Shown one piece after another: positions 31,717 to 42,538 of a stretch of 54,095 bases of DNA. Source of the stretch: Dechloromonas aromatica (nom. nud.) (GTDB lineage: Bacteria > Pseudomonadota > Gammaproteobacteria > Burkholderiales > Rhodocyclaceae); NCBI GenBank assembly GCA_017848965.1, contig JAFIHA010000006.1:1-54095 (forward strand), read 5' to 3'. The translations under genes and the position numbers were made by a program. Below the pieces are notes generated by a model. It saw only the letters and a program-made list of their open reading frames with translations, did no database searches and had not been told where the DNA came from. How positions within the stretch are numbered: the first letter of the stretch is position 1; each line of letters opens with the position of its first letter.

Positions 31717-33315
31717 ATGGTTTTCGATGATTTCGGGGGATTTTTCCGCGCTGCTCAGTGGTCTTTGCGGCAGCGGTTTTCGCTGGCGATCTGGACGATC
31801 GTCGCGGTGATCGTGATCCAGGTGTACGGCATCCGTCTGCTCGGCAAGGCGGCCACCTTCCATTTTCTCGAGCGCAATCACATGGAACTCGCCCTGCGTA
31901 TCGACGCGGCGCTGGGGGCGGTGGAGCAGGCGGCGGGCAATGCGGCGGCGATTCGTGTCGACGATGTCGCGCAAATGCTGCGCGATGCCCGCGCGTTGGC
32001 CGTCCAGGCGGGCGACGAGACCTTCGCCGTGGAGAAGGCGATGCTCGGCCTGTTCGGTTTTGCGCCGTTGATCGAGCTGCCGGCCAAGGACATCGCCGAT
32101 GTGGACGGCATGCTCGCCATCCTTGCCGCCGATCCGGCCGCCAGCGGTGCCTTGTCGCGCGAACTGGCGCTCCGGCTGCGTCCCGGCATGGATGCAATGA
32201 TGCGGAATTCCCGCGATTTCGCGCCGCTGACCTTTCGCGCGTCGCAGTTCATCAAGATGAATGCTGCGCTGTTGTCGTTTTTCTGCGCGCTGGCACTGAT
32301 CCTGACGGCGACGGGACTGCGCCGGCGCACCCTGTTGCCATTGGCGGCAGCGCTTGCCTCGGCGCAGCGGGTGGCCGCGGGCGATCTGAGCGAGAAGCGG
32401 GAGGTCGCCGGCAGCGACGAAGCGTCGCAGTTGATGCGTGCCCTGTCCGAAATGAATGCCAGTCTGGCCAGGCTGGTCAGTGCGGCGCGCCAGGATGCCG
32501 GGATGATCGCCGCGAGCGCGACGACGGTACGCCAGCAGTCGGAATCGGGCGCCGCCGGGATGACGCTGCAGAACGACGCGGTGACACGGATTTCGAGCAC
32601 GATCGAAGAGCTCGCCGTGAGCATCTCGGTAGTCGCCGAGCGGGCCGGCGAGGTTCGCCGCCTGTCGGCGGAAAGCCTGTCCTGCTCCCGCAGCGGCTGG
32701 GACCAGATGCAGTTGCTGGCCGCCGGGGTCCGCGAAACGCAGCAGGCGGTCGAAGACATCCGGAGCACGACGGAGGCTTTCGTGCGCAATACCGGTTCGA
32801 TTTCCGCCCTGACGCAGCAGGTGAAGGCGATTGCCGAGCAGACCAATCTGCTGGCCTTGAACGCCGCCATCGAGGCGGCGCGGGCCGGCGAATCGGGGCG
32901 CGGTTTCGCCGTGGTGGCCGACGAAGTGCGCAAGCTGGCCGAGCAATCCCGGCGTTCGGGCGAGGACATCGAAAATCTCACCCGCCGCTTGTCCGAAAAT
33001 TCCCAGTCGGTGTCCCGTTCGGTGGAGCGCGGGGTCGAGACGCTGGCCAATGGCCAGGCATCGCTCGCCGATACGCTGCGGGCGCTGGAAACGGCGATCG
33101 GGCGTGTCGGCGAGGCAAGTCGCGGGATCGACGAGATCGAGTTGTCGGTGAAGGAGCAGGCGGTGGCCGGCAACGAGATAGCCCGCAACATGGAGAGCAT
33201 CTCGGCGGCACTGGAGGCGACGACGGCCAGTCTGGCGGTCAATCTGCAGGAGGCCCGGGGGCTGGACCGGCTCGCCGAGCGATTGACGGCATCGGTCGGC
33301 TCCTTCCGCATCTGA
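31717..33315 (+). CDS. Methyl-accepting chemotaxis protein
   Basis: 532 residues from ATG 31717 (GAGGG about 7 nt upstream). Two transmembrane helices ([17 protein letters not shown], about 23-39, and [17 protein letters not shown], near 190) bracket a periplasmic sensor domain of about 145 residues with no family I recognise. A HAMP domain follows ([20 protein letters not shown]) and then the cytoplasmic signalling domain with the highly conserved hairpin tip [20 protein letters not shown] and [20 protein letters not shown]. No C-terminal CheR-tethering pentapeptide is present. Che genes are not adjacent. The ligand is unknown. Confidence 0.92.
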   Translation: MVFDDFGGFFRAAQWSLRQRFSLAIWTIVAVIVIQVYGIRLLGKAATFHFLERNHMELALRIDAALGAVEQAAGNAAAIRVDDVAQMLRDARALAVQAGDETFAVEKAMLGLFGFAPLIELPAKDIADVDGMLAILAADPAASGALSRELALRLRPGMDAMMRNSRDFAPLTFRASQFIKMNAALLSFFCALALILTATGLRRRTLLPLAAALASAQRVAAGDLSEKREVAGSDEASQLMRALSEMNASLARLVSAARQDAGMIAASATTVRQQSESGAAGMTLQNDAVTRISSTIEELAVSISVVAERAGEVRRLSAESLSCSRSGWDQMQLLAAGVRETQQAVEDIRSTTEAFVRNTGSISALTQQVKAIAEQTNLLALNAAIEAARAGESGRGFAVVADEVRKLAEQSRRSGEDIENLTRRLSENSQSVSRSVERGVETLANGQASLADTLRALETAIGRVGEASRGIDEIELSVKEQAVAGNEIARNMESISAALEATTASLAVNLQEARGLDRLAERLTASVGSFRI

Positions 33316-33437
33316 TGCGGGAAGCGCCGGGCGGCTTCCGAAGGCCGTGGCGCCGGCCCGCGAGCCCGGCAGGCGGGCTGTACGGCCCGCGCTGAAATGC
33401 ACTCAGCTTGCGCTGCGAATGGGGTTAGACTTATGCC

Positions 33438-36400
33438 ATGCAAGCCCGGAAAATCTTCTTCGCATGGCTCGTGGCGCTGCTCTTCCTGCCGACTGTCGGT
33501 TGCGGCGGGGACAGCGCCGGGCAGGCGCGCGTGGTGCGCGTCGGGGTCTACGAAAATCCGCCGAAAATCTTCGCCTCGTCGCAGGGCAAGGCGGCCGGGT
33601 TGTTTGGCGAATTGCTCGAACCGATCGCCCGCGCCGAACACTGGCAGTTGCAATACCTTCCCTGCACCTGGGTAAAGTGCCTCGAAGCCTTGCAGCAGGG
33701 CGAGATCGACCTGATGCCGGACGTCGCCTTCTCGGTCGAGCGGGCGGGGATTTTTTCCTTCCACAAGTTCTCGGTGGCCAGTAGCTGGTCGCAGATCTAT
33801 GCCCATCCCCGGCGCAACATCCAGACCTTGCCCGACCTCGCCGGGATGCGCATCGCCGTGCTCGACGGCGGCATCCAGGAATCTTTCATCACGCAGTTGC
33901 TCGACAACGCGGGGATTTCCTACCAGTTGCTCAAGGTCAGGTCGCTCGACGAAGGCTATCGCCTGGTCAGCGACGCAGAGGCCGATGCGGTAGTCACCAA
34001 CAGCTTCTTCGCCGCCCGCAACGGCCAGAATTACCATCTGGTCGAGACGCCGATCGTCTTTCTGCCGTCGACCTTGTATTTCGCCACCGCCAAGGGGCAA
34101 AACAGCGACCTGCTGGACGCCATCGACCGCCATCTGGTGAATTGGCGGCACGATGCCGGGTCGATCTATTTCGACGCGTTGCACCGGGCGATGGCGATGC
34201 CGCCGGAAGTCCTGGCGCCGCGCTGGTTGCTTTGGTCGCTGGCAGTCGCCGGTGGCGCGCTGCTGCTGTTGCTGGCGGCGAGTTTCCTGCTGCGCCGGCA
34301 GGTGGCGTTGCGCACCAGCGAACTGGAGGCGGAGCGCGCCAACCTGGAACAGCAGGTCAGCCAGCGCACCGCCCAATACCTTGCCGCCAAGGACGAAGCC
34401 GAGCGTCTGACGCGGGTGAAGAGCGAGTTCCTGGCCAACATGAGCCACGAAATCCGCACGCCGATGAATGCCGTCCTCGGCATGCTCTACCTGGCGCTGA
34501 AGAACGTCGAGCTACAGCCATCGGTGCGCAACCAGCTCGGCAAGGCGCAGGGGGCGGCGCATTCGCTGCTCGGCATCATCAACGACATCCTCGACTTCTC
34601 GAAGATCGAGGCCGGCAAGCTTGAGCTGGAGGCGACCGAGTTCGGTCTCGATGGCGTGCTCGAGCGCTTGGCCGACGCGATTGGTTTCCAGGCGGAGAAC
34701 AAGGGTATCGAATTCCTGATCCGCTACGATCCCGCCATCCCGTCGCGGCTGATCGGCGATCCGCTGCGCCTGGGCCAGGTTCTGCTCAACCTGTGTGGCA
34801 ACGCCGTCAAGTTCACCGAGCGGGGCGAGGTTGAACTGGCCTTCCGCTGCCTCAGCGTGAACGACGACGAGGTAAATCTGCAGGTCTGCGTGCGCGATTC
34901 CGGGATCGGCATGGCACCGGAGGTGCAGCAGCGGCTGTTCGAGAAATTCACCCAGGCCGACCAGACCACCACCCGCCGTTTCGGCGGCACCGGCCTGGGG
35001 CTGGCGATCAGCAAGAACCTCATCGAGATGATGCATGGCCGGATCTGGGTCGAGGATACGCAGCCCGGCGTCGGCACGACGATCTGCTTCACCCTCCGCC
35101 TGCCGATTGCCCAGGCCGCGCAGGCGCACCAGCGGGCGCTGGTCGAGCGGGCCGGGCCGTTGCTGCAGGGCGTGCGCGTGCTGGTTGTCGATGACAGCGA
35201 GGCGGCGCGCGAGATCATGGCCGAGATGCTGCGTTTCTTCCGCCTCGACGTCGGCACCGCCGCCAGCGGCGCGGCGGCCTTGACCGCCCTGCGGGCGGCG
35301 GGCGGCGCCCCCTTCGACCTGGTGCTGATGGACTGGCACATGCCGGGCATGAATGGTGACGAAGCGGCGCAGCGCATCCACAGCGACCTCTCGCTGGCGC
35401 GCCAGCCGAAGATCGTGATGGTCACCGCCTACGGTCGCGAGGACGTGTTCAAACGTTCGGAGCAGGCTGGCATCGATGCCTTCCTGATCAAACCGGTGCC
35501 GCCGTCCACACTGCTCGACACGATCCTGACCGTGCTCGGGCGCGGCCGGGTATTCGGCGGCGATGGCGGGGCGAACGAAGAGGCGAGGCAGCCGGTAGCG
35601 CCGCATCTCGTGGCCCACGGCCAATTGGCCGGTGCGCGCTTGCTGCTGGTCGAAGACAATGAGATCAATCGCGAATTCGCCAGCGAGCTGCTGCGTGACG
35701 AAGGGATTGTCGTCGACGTCGCGGAAAATGGTGAAGTCGCCGTCAGCAAGGTCAGGCAGCAGGACTACGATGCGGTGCTGATGGACATCCAGATGCCGGT
35801 CATGGACGGCCTTGAAGCGGCGCGCCGGATCCGCGCCTTGCCGGACGGGAAGTACGCCCGCCTGCCGATCATCGCCATGACCGCGCTGGCCATGGCCCAG
35901 GATGCCGAACAAAGCCAGGCGGCGGGAATGAACGATCATGTCACCAAGCCGATTTCACCCGACCGGCTGATGGCGGTTCTGGCCAAATGGGTCGACCGCT
36001 CAGCCCCCGCCGTCAGCCCCGTGGCGGCGCCGACGGAAGTCCCCGCGTCGGCGGGCGGTATTCCTGATGACTTGCTGGCCCAGACGGCTTTCGACGCCCG
36101 CGAAGGGGTGCGCCGGATCGGCGGCAAGGTGGCTTCCTACCGCAAGCAGTTACGGCGGTTCCGCGAAAACTACGCCGACGCGGTGAGCATCCTGCGGCAA
36201 CGCCTAGCCGAGGACGACACGGTCGCCGCCGAGGCGCATTGCCACACCCTCAAGGGCGTCACCGGCAACCTCGGGGCGCACGCGTTGTATGAAAGATTCA
36301 CCGTCATCGACAATCTCCTCAAGCGCGGCCTGACGCCTGCCCCGGAACAGCTCGACGAGGTGGAAACCCTGTTGCGCCAGGCCATGGCGGCGATCGATTC

Positions 36401-36674
36401 GCTCGCCACACCGGCCGCGCCGGCGCTTTCGCCCGCTGCCGCGCCACTGCCGCCCGCCGCCTTGCGCGCCTTGCTCGAGCGTCTGGCCAATGCGCTGGAG
36501 TACGATCTCGGCGCCGTCGAGCCGCTGCTCAACGAACTGCGCGCCGGGGTGGCGGGAACGCCGCTGGTGCCGGTGGTCGATGCCGTTGCCGCGTACGTCG
36601 ATGTCTTCGATATCGATAGCGCCGTTGCCCAATTGAAGAATATCGCCGCCCTTGACGAGAGTTCGCAGTCATGA
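33438..36674 (+). CDS. Hybrid sensor histidine kinase: SBP_bac_3 sensor, kinase, two receivers, Hpt
   Basis: 1078 residues. The signal/anchor is [19 protein letters not shown] periplasmic extracellular solute-binding-like domain spans about 35-245 ([38 protein letters not shown]). The transmembrane helix [20 protein letters not shown] leads to a coiled coil, HisKA ([20 protein letters not shown]) and HATPase ([15 protein letters not shown]). Two receiver domains follow: [18 protein letters not shown] with [13 protein letters not shown], and [18 protein letters not shown] with [13 protein letters not shown]. The C-terminal Hpt domain has [15 protein letters not shown]. This is a full four-step phosphorelay in one chain. 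It overlaps the following c-di-GMP response regulator by 4 nt. Confidence 0.93.
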   Translation: MQARKIFFAWLVALLFLPTVGCGGDSAGQARVVRVGVYENPPKIFASSQGKAAGLFGELLEPIARAEHWQLQYLPCTWVKCLEALQQGEIDLMPDVAFSVERAGIFSFHKFSVASSWSQIYAHPRRNIQTLPDLAGMRIAVLDGGIQESFITQLLDNAGISYQLLKVRSLDEGYRLVSDAEADAVVTNSFFAARNGQNYHLVETPIVFLPSTLYFATAKGQNSDLLDAIDRHLVNWRHDAGSIYFDALHRAMAMPPEVLAPRWLLWSLAVAGGALLLLLAASFLLRRQVALRTSELEAERANLEQQVSQRTAQYLAAKDEAERLTRVKSEFLANMSHEIRTPMNAVLGMLYLALKNVELQPSVRNQLGKAQGAAHSLLGIINDILDFSKIEAGKLELEATEFGLDGVLERLADAIGFQAENKGIEFLIRYDPAIPSRLIGDPLRLGQVLLNLCGNAVKFTERGEVELAFRCLSVNDDEVNLQVCVRDSGIGMAPEVQQRLFEKFTQADQTTTRRFGGTGLGLAISKNLIEMMHGRIWVEDTQPGVGTTICFTLRLPIAQAAQAHQRALVERAGPLLQGVRVLVVDDSEAAREIMAEMLRFFRLDVGTAASGAAALTALRAAGGAPFDLVLMDWHMPGMNGDEAAQRIHSDLSLARQPKIVMVTAYGREDVFKRSEQAGIDAFLIKPVPPSTLLDTILTVLGRGRVFGGDGGANEEARQPVAPHLVAHGQLAGARLLLVEDNEINREFASELLRDEGIVVDVAENGEVAVSKVRQQDYDAVLMDIQMPVMDGLEAARRIRALPDGKYARLPIIAMTALAMAQDAEQSQAAGMNDHVTKPISPDRLMAVLAKWVDRSAPAVSPVAAPTEVPASAGGIPDDLLAQTAFDAREGVRRIGGKVASYRKQLRRFRENYADAVSILRQRLAEDDTVAAEAHCHTLKGVTGNLGAHALYERFTVIDNLLKRGLTPAPEQLDEVETLLRQAMAAIDSLATPAAPALSPAAAPLPPAALRALLERLANALEYDLGAVEPLLNELRAGVAGTPLVPVVDAVAAYVDVFDIDSAVAQLKNIAALDESSQS

Positions 36675-39277
36675 CCCCCACCGCCAGTGAAACGACCGGC
36701 CTGCGTCCGCGCATCCTGATCGTCGACGATGTTCCCGAGAACCTGCACGCGCTGATGGGCGTTCTGCGCGAGGACTACGCCATCGTCGCCGCCACCAGCG
36801 GCGAGAAGGCGCTGGAACTGGCGCAGGCGCAGCCACAACCCGACCTCATCCTGCTCGACATCAGGATGCCCGGCATGGATGGCTACTCGGTGCTCGCCGC
36901 GCTGAAGATCAATCCCGTCACCACCGAGATTCCGGTGATCTTCGTCACCGCGCTTGCCGAGGCGGCCGACGAGGCGCGCGGCTTCTCGCTCGGGGTGGCC
37001 GACTACATCACCAAGCCGGTCAATGCCGAACTGCTCAAGGCGCGGGTGCGCAATCAACTGGAGTTGAGGCGCTACCGCAAGCACCCGGTGCTGTTCGACA
37101 TCGCCGCCCACGCCGATCCGGCGCATCCGCCGACCTTGCTCGTCGTCGACGACGTTCCGGAGAACATCCACGAACTGCTCGCCGCGCTCAAGGACGAATA
37201 CACGATCATGGTCGCCAGCAGCGGTGCCAAGGCGCTCGATGTCCTGCACGGCAGCGTGCTGCCCGACCTGATCCTGCTCGACATCGTGATGCCGGAACTC
37301 GATGGCTATGAAACCTGCCGCCGTATCAAGGCGCTGCCGCAGGGCAACCGGATTCCAGTGATCTTTGTCACGGTGATCGACGCCACCGAGGAGAAGGTCC
37401 GCGGCTTCGACCTCGGCGCCGCCGACTACATCACCAAGCCCTTCGACATCGACGAGGTACGGGCGCGCATCCGCAATCATCTCGAACTGGCGCGCCTGCG
37501 CCGCTTCCTTGAGGATCTGGTGGCCCAGCGCACGGCGCTGCTTCAGGTCAGCGAAGAGAAGTACCGCACCCTGGCCTACCGCGATCCGCTGACCGGCTTC
37601 GCCAACCGCGTCCTGTTCGCCGAGATGCTGCAGCATGCGATCCTGCACGCGGCTACCAGCCAGGGGCAATTCGCGCTGCTCAGCATCGACCTCGACAATT
37701 TCGCGATGATCAACGAAAGCCTCGGCCACAGCCTGGGCGACCAGTTGCTGATCGAAGTCGGCCAGCGCCTGCAGAGCCTGCTGCCGGAGCGCGACGCCAT
37801 CGCCCGCACCGCCGGCGACGAATTCAGCGTCATCCTCGACTGCGGCGACGAGGCGCCGGCGATCGACCTCCAGGCCCAGCGGATGATCGACGCCCTGGCC
37901 GCGCCTTTCGTGCTCAAGGGGCAGAGCGTCTATGTCGGCGCCAGTATCGGCATCGCCGTTTTTCCGGGCGATGGCGGCAGCACCGAGACCCTGCAGAGCA
38001 ATGCCGATGTCGCTCTGCATCAGGCCAAGGTCCAGGGACGCGGCGGTTTGCGTTTCTTCTCGCCGGAAATGGGGCTGCGCGCCAAGCAACGCCTGCAACT
38101 CGAGGCGGAGTTGCGCCAGGCCTTGAGCAACGGCGAACTGCGCGTGCATTACCAGCCGCAGGTCGACCTGATCAGCGGCGACATCGTCGGCCTCGAAGCG
38201 CTGGTCCGCTGGCTGCATCCCGAGCGCGGCCAGATCCTGCCGGCGGAGTTCATCCCGCTCGCCGAAGAGAGCGGGCTGGTGGTGGCGCTGGGCGACTACG
38301 TGTTGCGCGAAACCTGCCGGCAGATCAAGCAGTGGGCGGACAACGGGCTGGCGTCGCGGCAGGTCGCGGTCAATGTCTCGGCCGTCCAGCTAAGTCGCGG
38401 CCGACTGGTCGAGTCGGTCAGGGAAGTCCTCGTCGAGACCGGCATTTCCCCGCAGCAACTCGAACTCGAAATCACCGAGAGCTTCCTGATGGTCGACCGG
38501 GATCAATCCTTCAAGGTGCTCGAGGAACTCAAGGCGCTGGGCGTCCGCCTGTCGATCGACGACTTCGGCACCGGCTATTCCTCGCTCGGCTACCTGCAGC
38601 GCCTGGAAGTGGACAAGCTGAAGGTCGATATCTCTTTCGTCCGCGACATGACCACCAACCTTGGCAACGCGTCGATCGTCAAGGCAGTCATCGCCCTCGG
38701 TCACAGCCTCGGCCTCGAAGTCGTCGCCGAGGGCGTCGAGGAGAGCGGACAGGCGCGCTATCTGCGCTCGCTGCGTTGCGACGTCATGCAGGGCTACCTG
38801 ATCAGCCGGCCCTTGCCGGCGGAAGAGATGACGCGTTTCCTGATCGCCTACGAGCCGGCGAAGATTCCGGTCGACAACGAGGGGCTGTCGACGCTGCTGC
38901 TGGTCGATGACGAGCCGGGCATCCTCAGTTCGCTGTCGCGGCTGCTGCGCCGGGAAAATTACCGGATCCTGACCGCCAGCACTTGCGAGGAGGCGCTGCG
39001 GCAACTGGCCGAGCACCAGGTCGGGGTCATCATCATCGATCAGCGGATGCCCGGCATGAGCGGCACCGAGTTGCTCGCCCGCGCCCGGGCCATGCACCCG
39101 AAGACGGTGCGCATGGTGCTTTCCGGTTATACCGCGCTGGACAGCCTGACCGAGGCGATCAACCGTGGCGAGATCTACAAGTTCCTGACCAAGCCCTGGG
39201 ACGACGCGGAAATGATCCACACCGTGCGCGACGCCTTCCGGCATTACGGCGAATCGATCGACGCGGCGGCGGGCTGA
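36671..39277 (+). CDS. Response regulator REC-REC-GGDEF-EAL-REC
   Basis: 868 residues, coupled to the hybrid kinase by ATGA overlap. Receiver 1 has [18 protein letters not shown] and [13 protein letters not shown]; receiver 2 has [18 protein letters not shown] and [13 protein letters not shown]. The GGDEF domain (about 300-460) has [11 protein letters not shown], an AGDEF variant that can still be active. The EAL domain (about 480-725) has [49 protein letters not shown] and EVVAEGVEE, so the phosphodiesterase residues look intact. A third receiver ([32 protein letters not shown]) closes the protein, as in RpfG/HD-type regulators. It likely turns kinase output into c-di-GMP change. Confidence 0.93.
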   Translation: MTPTASETTGLRPRILIVDDVPENLHALMGVLREDYAIVAATSGEKALELAQAQPQPDLILLDIRMPGMDGYSVLAALKINPVTTEIPVIFVTALAEAADEARGFSLGVADYITKPVNAELLKARVRNQLELRRYRKHPVLFDIAAHADPAHPPTLLVVDDVPENIHELLAALKDEYTIMVASSGAKALDVLHGSVLPDLILLDIVMPELDGYETCRRIKALPQGNRIPVIFVTVIDATEEKVRGFDLGAADYITKPFDIDEVRARIRNHLELARLRRFLEDLVAQRTALLQVSEEKYRTLAYRDPLTGFANRVLFAEMLQHAILHAATSQGQFALLSIDLDNFAMINESLGHSLGDQLLIEVGQRLQSLLPERDAIARTAGDEFSVILDCGDEAPAIDLQAQRMIDALAAPFVLKGQSVYVGASIGIAVFPGDGGSTETLQSNADVALHQAKVQGRGGLRFFSPEMGLRAKQRLQLEAELRQALSNGELRVHYQPQVDLISGDIVGLEALVRWLHPERGQILPAEFIPLAEESGLVVALGDYVLRETCRQIKQWADNGLASRQVAVNVSAVQLSRGRLVESVREVLVETGISPQQLELEITESFLMVDRDQSFKVLEELKALGVRLSIDDFGTGYSSLGYLQRLEVDKLKVDISFVRDMTTNLGNASIVKAVIALGHSLGLEVVAEGVEESGQARYLRSLRCDVMQGYLISRPLPAEEMTRFLIAYEPAKIPVDNEGLSTLLLVDDEPGILSSLSRLLRRENYRILTASTCEEALRQLAEHQVGVIIIDQRMPGMSGTELLARARAMHPKTVRMVLSGYTALDSLTEAINRGEIYKFLTKPWDDAEMIHTVRDAFRHYGESIDAAAG

Positions 39278-39285
39278 GGCGGCGC

Positions 39286-40188
39286 TCAGTGTCGCCCGCC
39301 GTGCCTTTCCCGGAACTCCCGGATCGTTTGCAGGAAGGCGTGCAGTAGCGGCGAGCTTTCGTCGCTGCGGTAGATGCAGCTGAGATCGACGACCGCGTCG
39401 GGGGCGTTGGCCAGGCGGCGGTAGACGACGCCCGGCACGCTCAGGCTGCTGGCCGCTTCCGGGACCAGGCTGAGGCCGAAGCCGGCGGCGACCAGGGCGA
39501 CGCTGGTTGGCGCGTCGCCGACTTCCTGGGCGACCTGCGGCTCGAAACCTTCGCCGGCGCACAGCGCCCAGACCTTGTCGATGAAGCTGGGGCGGGCGCC
39601 GCTCGGAAACAGGATGAGCGGCTGGCCGGCCAGTTCCTTGAGCAGGATCGCCGGCTTGGCGGCAAGCGGGTGTTTTTCGTTGAGGGCGACCATGATGCTT
39701 TCGATCATCACCGGTTCGCTGGCGATGTCGGGCAGCGGCGCCAGCATGCGGTTGAAACCGGCGATGATGCGGTGCTGGCGCAGGGCTTCGATCTGCTCCT
39801 TCTTGCTCATCTGGTGCAGGGCGATCTGCACGTCCGGGTGGCGGGCGCGGAAGGCGTGCAGCACCTTGGGAATGACGTCGAGGATGCCGGAACCGAAGAT
39901 GCCGATGTCCATCTTGCCGCGCTTGCCCTGACCGGCCTCGCGGACGCGTTCGACGGCCTGGGTCATCAGGTCGCGGATGTTGCGGGCGTCGCGCAGGAAC
40001 ATTTCGCCGGCCTCGGTCAGTTCGACGCCGCGCGCCGTGCGCAGGAAGAGCTGGGTGCCGAATTCCTCCTCCAGTTGCTGGATCTGCCGCGTCAACGGCG
40101 GCTGCGAGATGTGCAGGCGGTGGGCGGCGCGGCCGATGTTGAGTTCTTCGGCGACGGCGATGAAGTACTTGAGTTGGCGGAATTCCAT
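39286..40188 (-). CDS. LysR-family transcriptional regulator
   Basis: 300 residues from ATG 40188. The winged HTH is MEFRQLKYFIAVAEELNIGR through RAAHRLHISQPPLTRQIQQL. The effector domain resembles CatM/BenM-type regulators of aromatic catabolism (GIFGSGILDVIPKVLHAFRA; QHRIIAGFNRMLAPLPDIAS; GFGLSLVPEAASSLSVPGV). It starts 13 nt after the sigma54-activator gene on the same strand and may be cotranscribed. In Comamonas testosteroni TA441 a LysR protein (AphT) assists the meta-pathway genes, so an analogous role is plausible. Its operator is not identified. Confidence 0.9.
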   Translation of the reverse strand: MEFRQLKYFIAVAEELNIGRAAHRLHISQPPLTRQIQQLEEEFGTQLFLRTARGVELTEAGEMFLRDARNIRDLMTQAVERVREAGQGKRGKMDIGIFGSGILDVIPKVLHAFRARHPDVQIALHQMSKKEQIEALRQHRIIAGFNRMLAPLPDIASEPVMIESIMVALNEKHPLAAKPAILLKELAGQPLILFPSGARPSFIDKVWALCAGEGFEPQVAQEVGDAPTSVALVAAGFGLSLVPEAASSLSVPGVVYRRLANAPDAVVDLSCIYRSDESSPLLHAFLQTIREFRERHGGRH

Positions 40189-40201
40189 GCCGCGTGCTCC
40201 G

Positions 40202-41878
40202 TCAGCCGCCGTCCTTCTTCTTCAGGCGGTATTGCAGTTGCGGCCGGGTGATGCCGAGCGTGCGCGCGGCGCCGGCCAGGTTGCCGTCGGCGCGCTTGAC
40301 GGCTTCGTCGATGAGGCGGGTTTCCAGGTCGTCGAAGGCGATGCCGCTGTCGAGGATGGCGGCGATCAGGTCGGACTTGGCGCCGGGTTCCGGTTGCGCT
40401 TCCAGGCTGCCCGCCTGGCTGATCTGCGTTTCGTGGAAGTCGCTGACGGCGACGTTGGCGAACAGGTGCTCGATCTCGATCCAGCCGCCATTGGGGGCGA
40501 GGATGATGCCGCGCTCGATCATGTTTTCCAGTTCGCGCACGTTGCCCGGCCAGCCGTAGCTCTTGATCGCCTGCATCGCCTTGTCGCTGACGCCGAGCAG
40601 CTTCTTCTCGTAGAGCGTGCAGAAGCGGGCGAGCATGGCGTCGATCAGCGGCGGGATGTCGGCGATCCGCTCGCGCAGCGGCGGAATCTGGATCGGGTAC
40701 ACGCTCAGGCGGTAGTAGAGGTCCGAGCGGAAGCGGCCTTCCTTGACCGCGGCCTGCAGGTCGACGTTGGTGGCGGCGACGAGGCGGATGTTCAGCTTGC
40801 GCACGCGGTCGTCGCCCAGGCGTTCGATCTCGCCTTCCTGCAGCACGCGCAGCAGCTTGGCCTGGGCGGCGAGCGGCAGTTCGCCGATTTCGTCGAGGAA
40901 GAGGGTGCCGCCGTCGGCGCGCTCGAACTTGCCCATGCGCGAGGTATGCGCGCCGGTGAAGGCGCCTTTCTCGACGCCGAACAGTTCGGATTCGATCAGG
41001 TCGTTGGGCATCGCCGCGCAATTGACGGCGACGAACGGTCCCTGCTTGCGCTGGCTCATCTGGTGCAGGGTGCGCGCGAAGCGTTCCTTGCCGACGCCGG
41101 TTTCGCCGAGCAGCAGCACGGTGACCTGGGTGCCGGAGGCGCGCGTCACCAGGTCGTAGGCGTGCTTGAAGCCGACCGAGTTGCCGACCAGTTGCTGCGT
41201 CTGCACCTGTTGCGCGATGGTCGTGCGCAGGTAATCGACCTGATGGCGCAGTTCGAGCAGGCGGTTGAGCATCGAGTCGGATTCGAAGTAGCTGGCGTGC
41301 TCTTCGGCGTCTTCCCACTCTTCCAGCGGCTTGCCGACGATGCGGCAGTTGTTGTGGCCGCAGGCGACGCACTCGACTTCCTTGAACAGGATGAAGCGGC
41401 CCATGAAGGCCGAGGTGTAGCCGGAGGCGTAGCCGATCTGCGACCAGCAGACGGGGTCTTCCGAGCGGCCCAGTTCGCGCAGGTGGATGTCCTGTTCCCA
41501 GGAGTTCTCCCAGAGGAATTCGCCGTAGAAGCTGCCTTTCTCGAAGTCGATTTCCATCTCGACCGGCGTCACGCGCACGACGCCTTCGAGCATGTGCAAC
41601 TGCGGGCCGGTGAAGAAGGCATCCTGCAGCGACTGGTTGCCGCGGATGCGCTTGGCCAGTTCGGCGTCGCTGACGCCGGCGGCGTAGCCCATACGGGTCA
41701 GCAGGCGGCGGGCGTGTTCCTTGCCGACCGAGCCGACCAGTTCGCGGCGCAGGGCGCCGAGCGCCGTGGTGTGCATCAGCACCATGCGGTTTTCGGCAAG
41801 CCAGATCGTGCCGTCCTTCTCGCAGAACTTGACGAGGTTGCGCAGGTCGTTCGATTCCGGGTAACGGATGATGGTCAT
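40202..41878 (-). CDS. dmpR: Phenol-responsive sigma54-dependent activator (DmpR/XylR family)
   Basis: 558 residues in the usual order. An XylR_N aromatic-sensing domain (about 10-125) contains LVLMHTTALGALRRELVG-like sequence, and a V4R domain (about 145-205) has the cysteines of VECVACGHNNCRIVGKP. A linker leads to an AAA+ domain with Walker A GETGVGKERFARTL, the sigma54 contact loop ELFGVEKGAFTGAH and Walker B GGTLFLDEIGEL. The C-terminal Fis-type HTH ends LAGAARTLGITRPQLQYRLK. Members bind phenols directly and activate phenol hydroxylase operons. It is divergent from dmpK, and the shared gap contains a matching sigma54 promoter and upstream sites. Confidence 0.95.
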   Translation of the reverse strand: MTIIRYPESNDLRNLVKFCEKDGTIWLAENRMVLMHTTALGALRRELVGSVGKEHARRLLTRMGYAAGVSDAELAKRIRGNQSLQDAFFTGPQLHMLEGVVRVTPVEMEIDFEKGSFYGEFLWENSWEQDIHLRELGRSEDPVCWSQIGYASGYTSAFMGRFILFKEVECVACGHNNCRIVGKPLEEWEDAEEHASYFESDSMLNRLLELRHQVDYLRTTIAQQVQTQQLVGNSVGFKHAYDLVTRASGTQVTVLLLGETGVGKERFARTLHQMSQRKQGPFVAVNCAAMPNDLIESELFGVEKGAFTGAHTSRMGKFERADGGTLFLDEIGELPLAAQAKLLRVLQEGEIERLGDDRVRKLNIRLVAATNVDLQAAVKEGRFRSDLYYRLSVYPIQIPPLRERIADIPPLIDAMLARFCTLYEKKLLGVSDKAMQAIKSYGWPGNVRELENMIERGIILAPNGGWIEIEHLFANVAVSDFHETQISQAGSLEAQPEPGAKSDLIAAILDSGIAFDDLETRLIDEAVKRADGNLAGAARTLGITRPQLQYRLKKKDGG

Positions 41879-41962
41879 CTTGTCTCTCTGTCCTGGCGGG
41901 CTTGCCCGGGTGGGTGATGCCTCTTTTTATTGGGGTGCAGGCGCCTGCAAGGGCTGCCGTAA

Positions 41963-41975
41963 TTTTCTCGAGATT
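41963..41975 (-). promoter_or_regulatory. Shared 13-bp element, copy 1 (dmpR side)
   Basis: The minus strand reads AATCTCGAGAAAA, identical to 48003-48015 upstream of catechol 2,3-dioxygenase. It contains the palindrome CTCGAG. It lies about 85 bp in front of the dmpR start. It is a candidate operator for a regulator common to both transcription units. Confidence 0.5.
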
Positions 41976-42046
41976 ATTTCACGGTTTCCCTTTTCGTGGG
42001 GCATATCGCAATACGTAATTCCAGTCTCGCTGCCAGACCAGGGCTG

Positions 42047-42065
42047 TTGATCATTTAGTTAATCA
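42047..42065. promoter_or_regulatory. Upstream activating sequence for the DmpR-type activator
   Basis: TTGATCATTTAGTTAATCA is an imperfect inverted repeat resembling the XylR/DmpR consensus (TTGANCAATTGATCAA). It lies about 105 bp upstream of the sigma54 -12 element, a usable distance for enhancer binding. A weaker related sequence lies about 30 bp further right. Confidence 0.6.
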
Positions 42066-42158
42066 TCGGGAAAGTAGTTCATTTAATCGTAACGATGCAC
42101 CGCAGCATTGCACTGGGCGGGTTTTGCTGATTTCCATAAAAACAATGCCTTAGTTGTC

Positions 42159-42173
42159 TGGCACGCTCCTTGA
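42159..42173 (+). promoter_or_regulatory. Sigma54 (-24/-12) promoter of dmpKLMNOP
   Basis: TGGCAC-GCTCC-TTGA fits the RpoN consensus TGGCAC-N5-TTGC with GG at -24 and the expected 5-bp spacing; only the last base of the -12 element differs. It lies 52 bp before dmpK and faces the phenol hydroxylase genes, as expected from the adjacent DmpR-type activator. Confidence 0.85.
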
Positions 42174-42224
42174 TAAAGAAGATGCGGCAGCGATGTGCGC
42201 TGTGCGGATTTCAGGAGACAGAAG

Positions 42225-42491
42225 ATGGGACAGCAGGAGAGGCAGAGCAGCACGTTCGACGCCGGGCGTCGCTACGTCCGTATCTGCAAGCGTCGTCCGG
42301 ATGGATTCATCGAATTCGAGTTCGCGATCGGCGATCCGGAACTGGCTGTCGAGCTGATGTTGCCGGAATCGGCATTTCACGAGTTCTGCCTGGCCAACGA
42401 GGTGATCGTGCTCGATCCGGCAACGTCGGAGGGCGACTGGGTTTCCCGGTTGAACGACGCCTCGCGCCAGGGCTTTGAAGACGCAGTTTGA
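42225..42491 (+). CDS. dmpK: Phenol hydroxylase assembly subunit P0 (DmpK-like)
   Basis: 88 residues from ATG 42225 with AGGAGA in front. The sequence (FDAGRRYVRICKRRPDGFIE; LPESAFHEFCLANEVIVLDP) is that of DmpK/PhK, the small auxiliary protein thought to help load iron or assemble the oxygenase. It is first in the operon, as in Pseudomonas dmp and Comamonas aph clusters. The in-frame ATG at 42195 is upstream of the ribosome site and would add ten non-conserved residues. Confidence 0.9.
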   Translation: MGQQERQSSTFDAGRRYVRICKRRPDGFIEFEFAIGDPELAVELMLPESAFHEFCLANEVIVLDPATSEGDWVSRLNDASRQGFEDAV

Positions 42492-42538
42492 CGAAGTTTC
42501 AACACCCCCGTTCGCGGGAATAACGACAGGAGACAAAC

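Larger units (their letters stand above)
41879..42224. promoter_or_regulatory. Divergent control region of dmpR and the phenol hydroxylase operon
   Basis: About 345 nt between the dmpR and dmpK starts, much richer in A/T than its flanks. From left to right it contains a 13-bp motif shared with the catechol dioxygenase promoter (41963-41975), a DmpR-type upstream activating sequence at 42047-42065, a weaker related repeat around 42077-42095, and the sigma54 promoter at 42159-42173. No ORF of interest lies in it. Confidence 0.8.
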
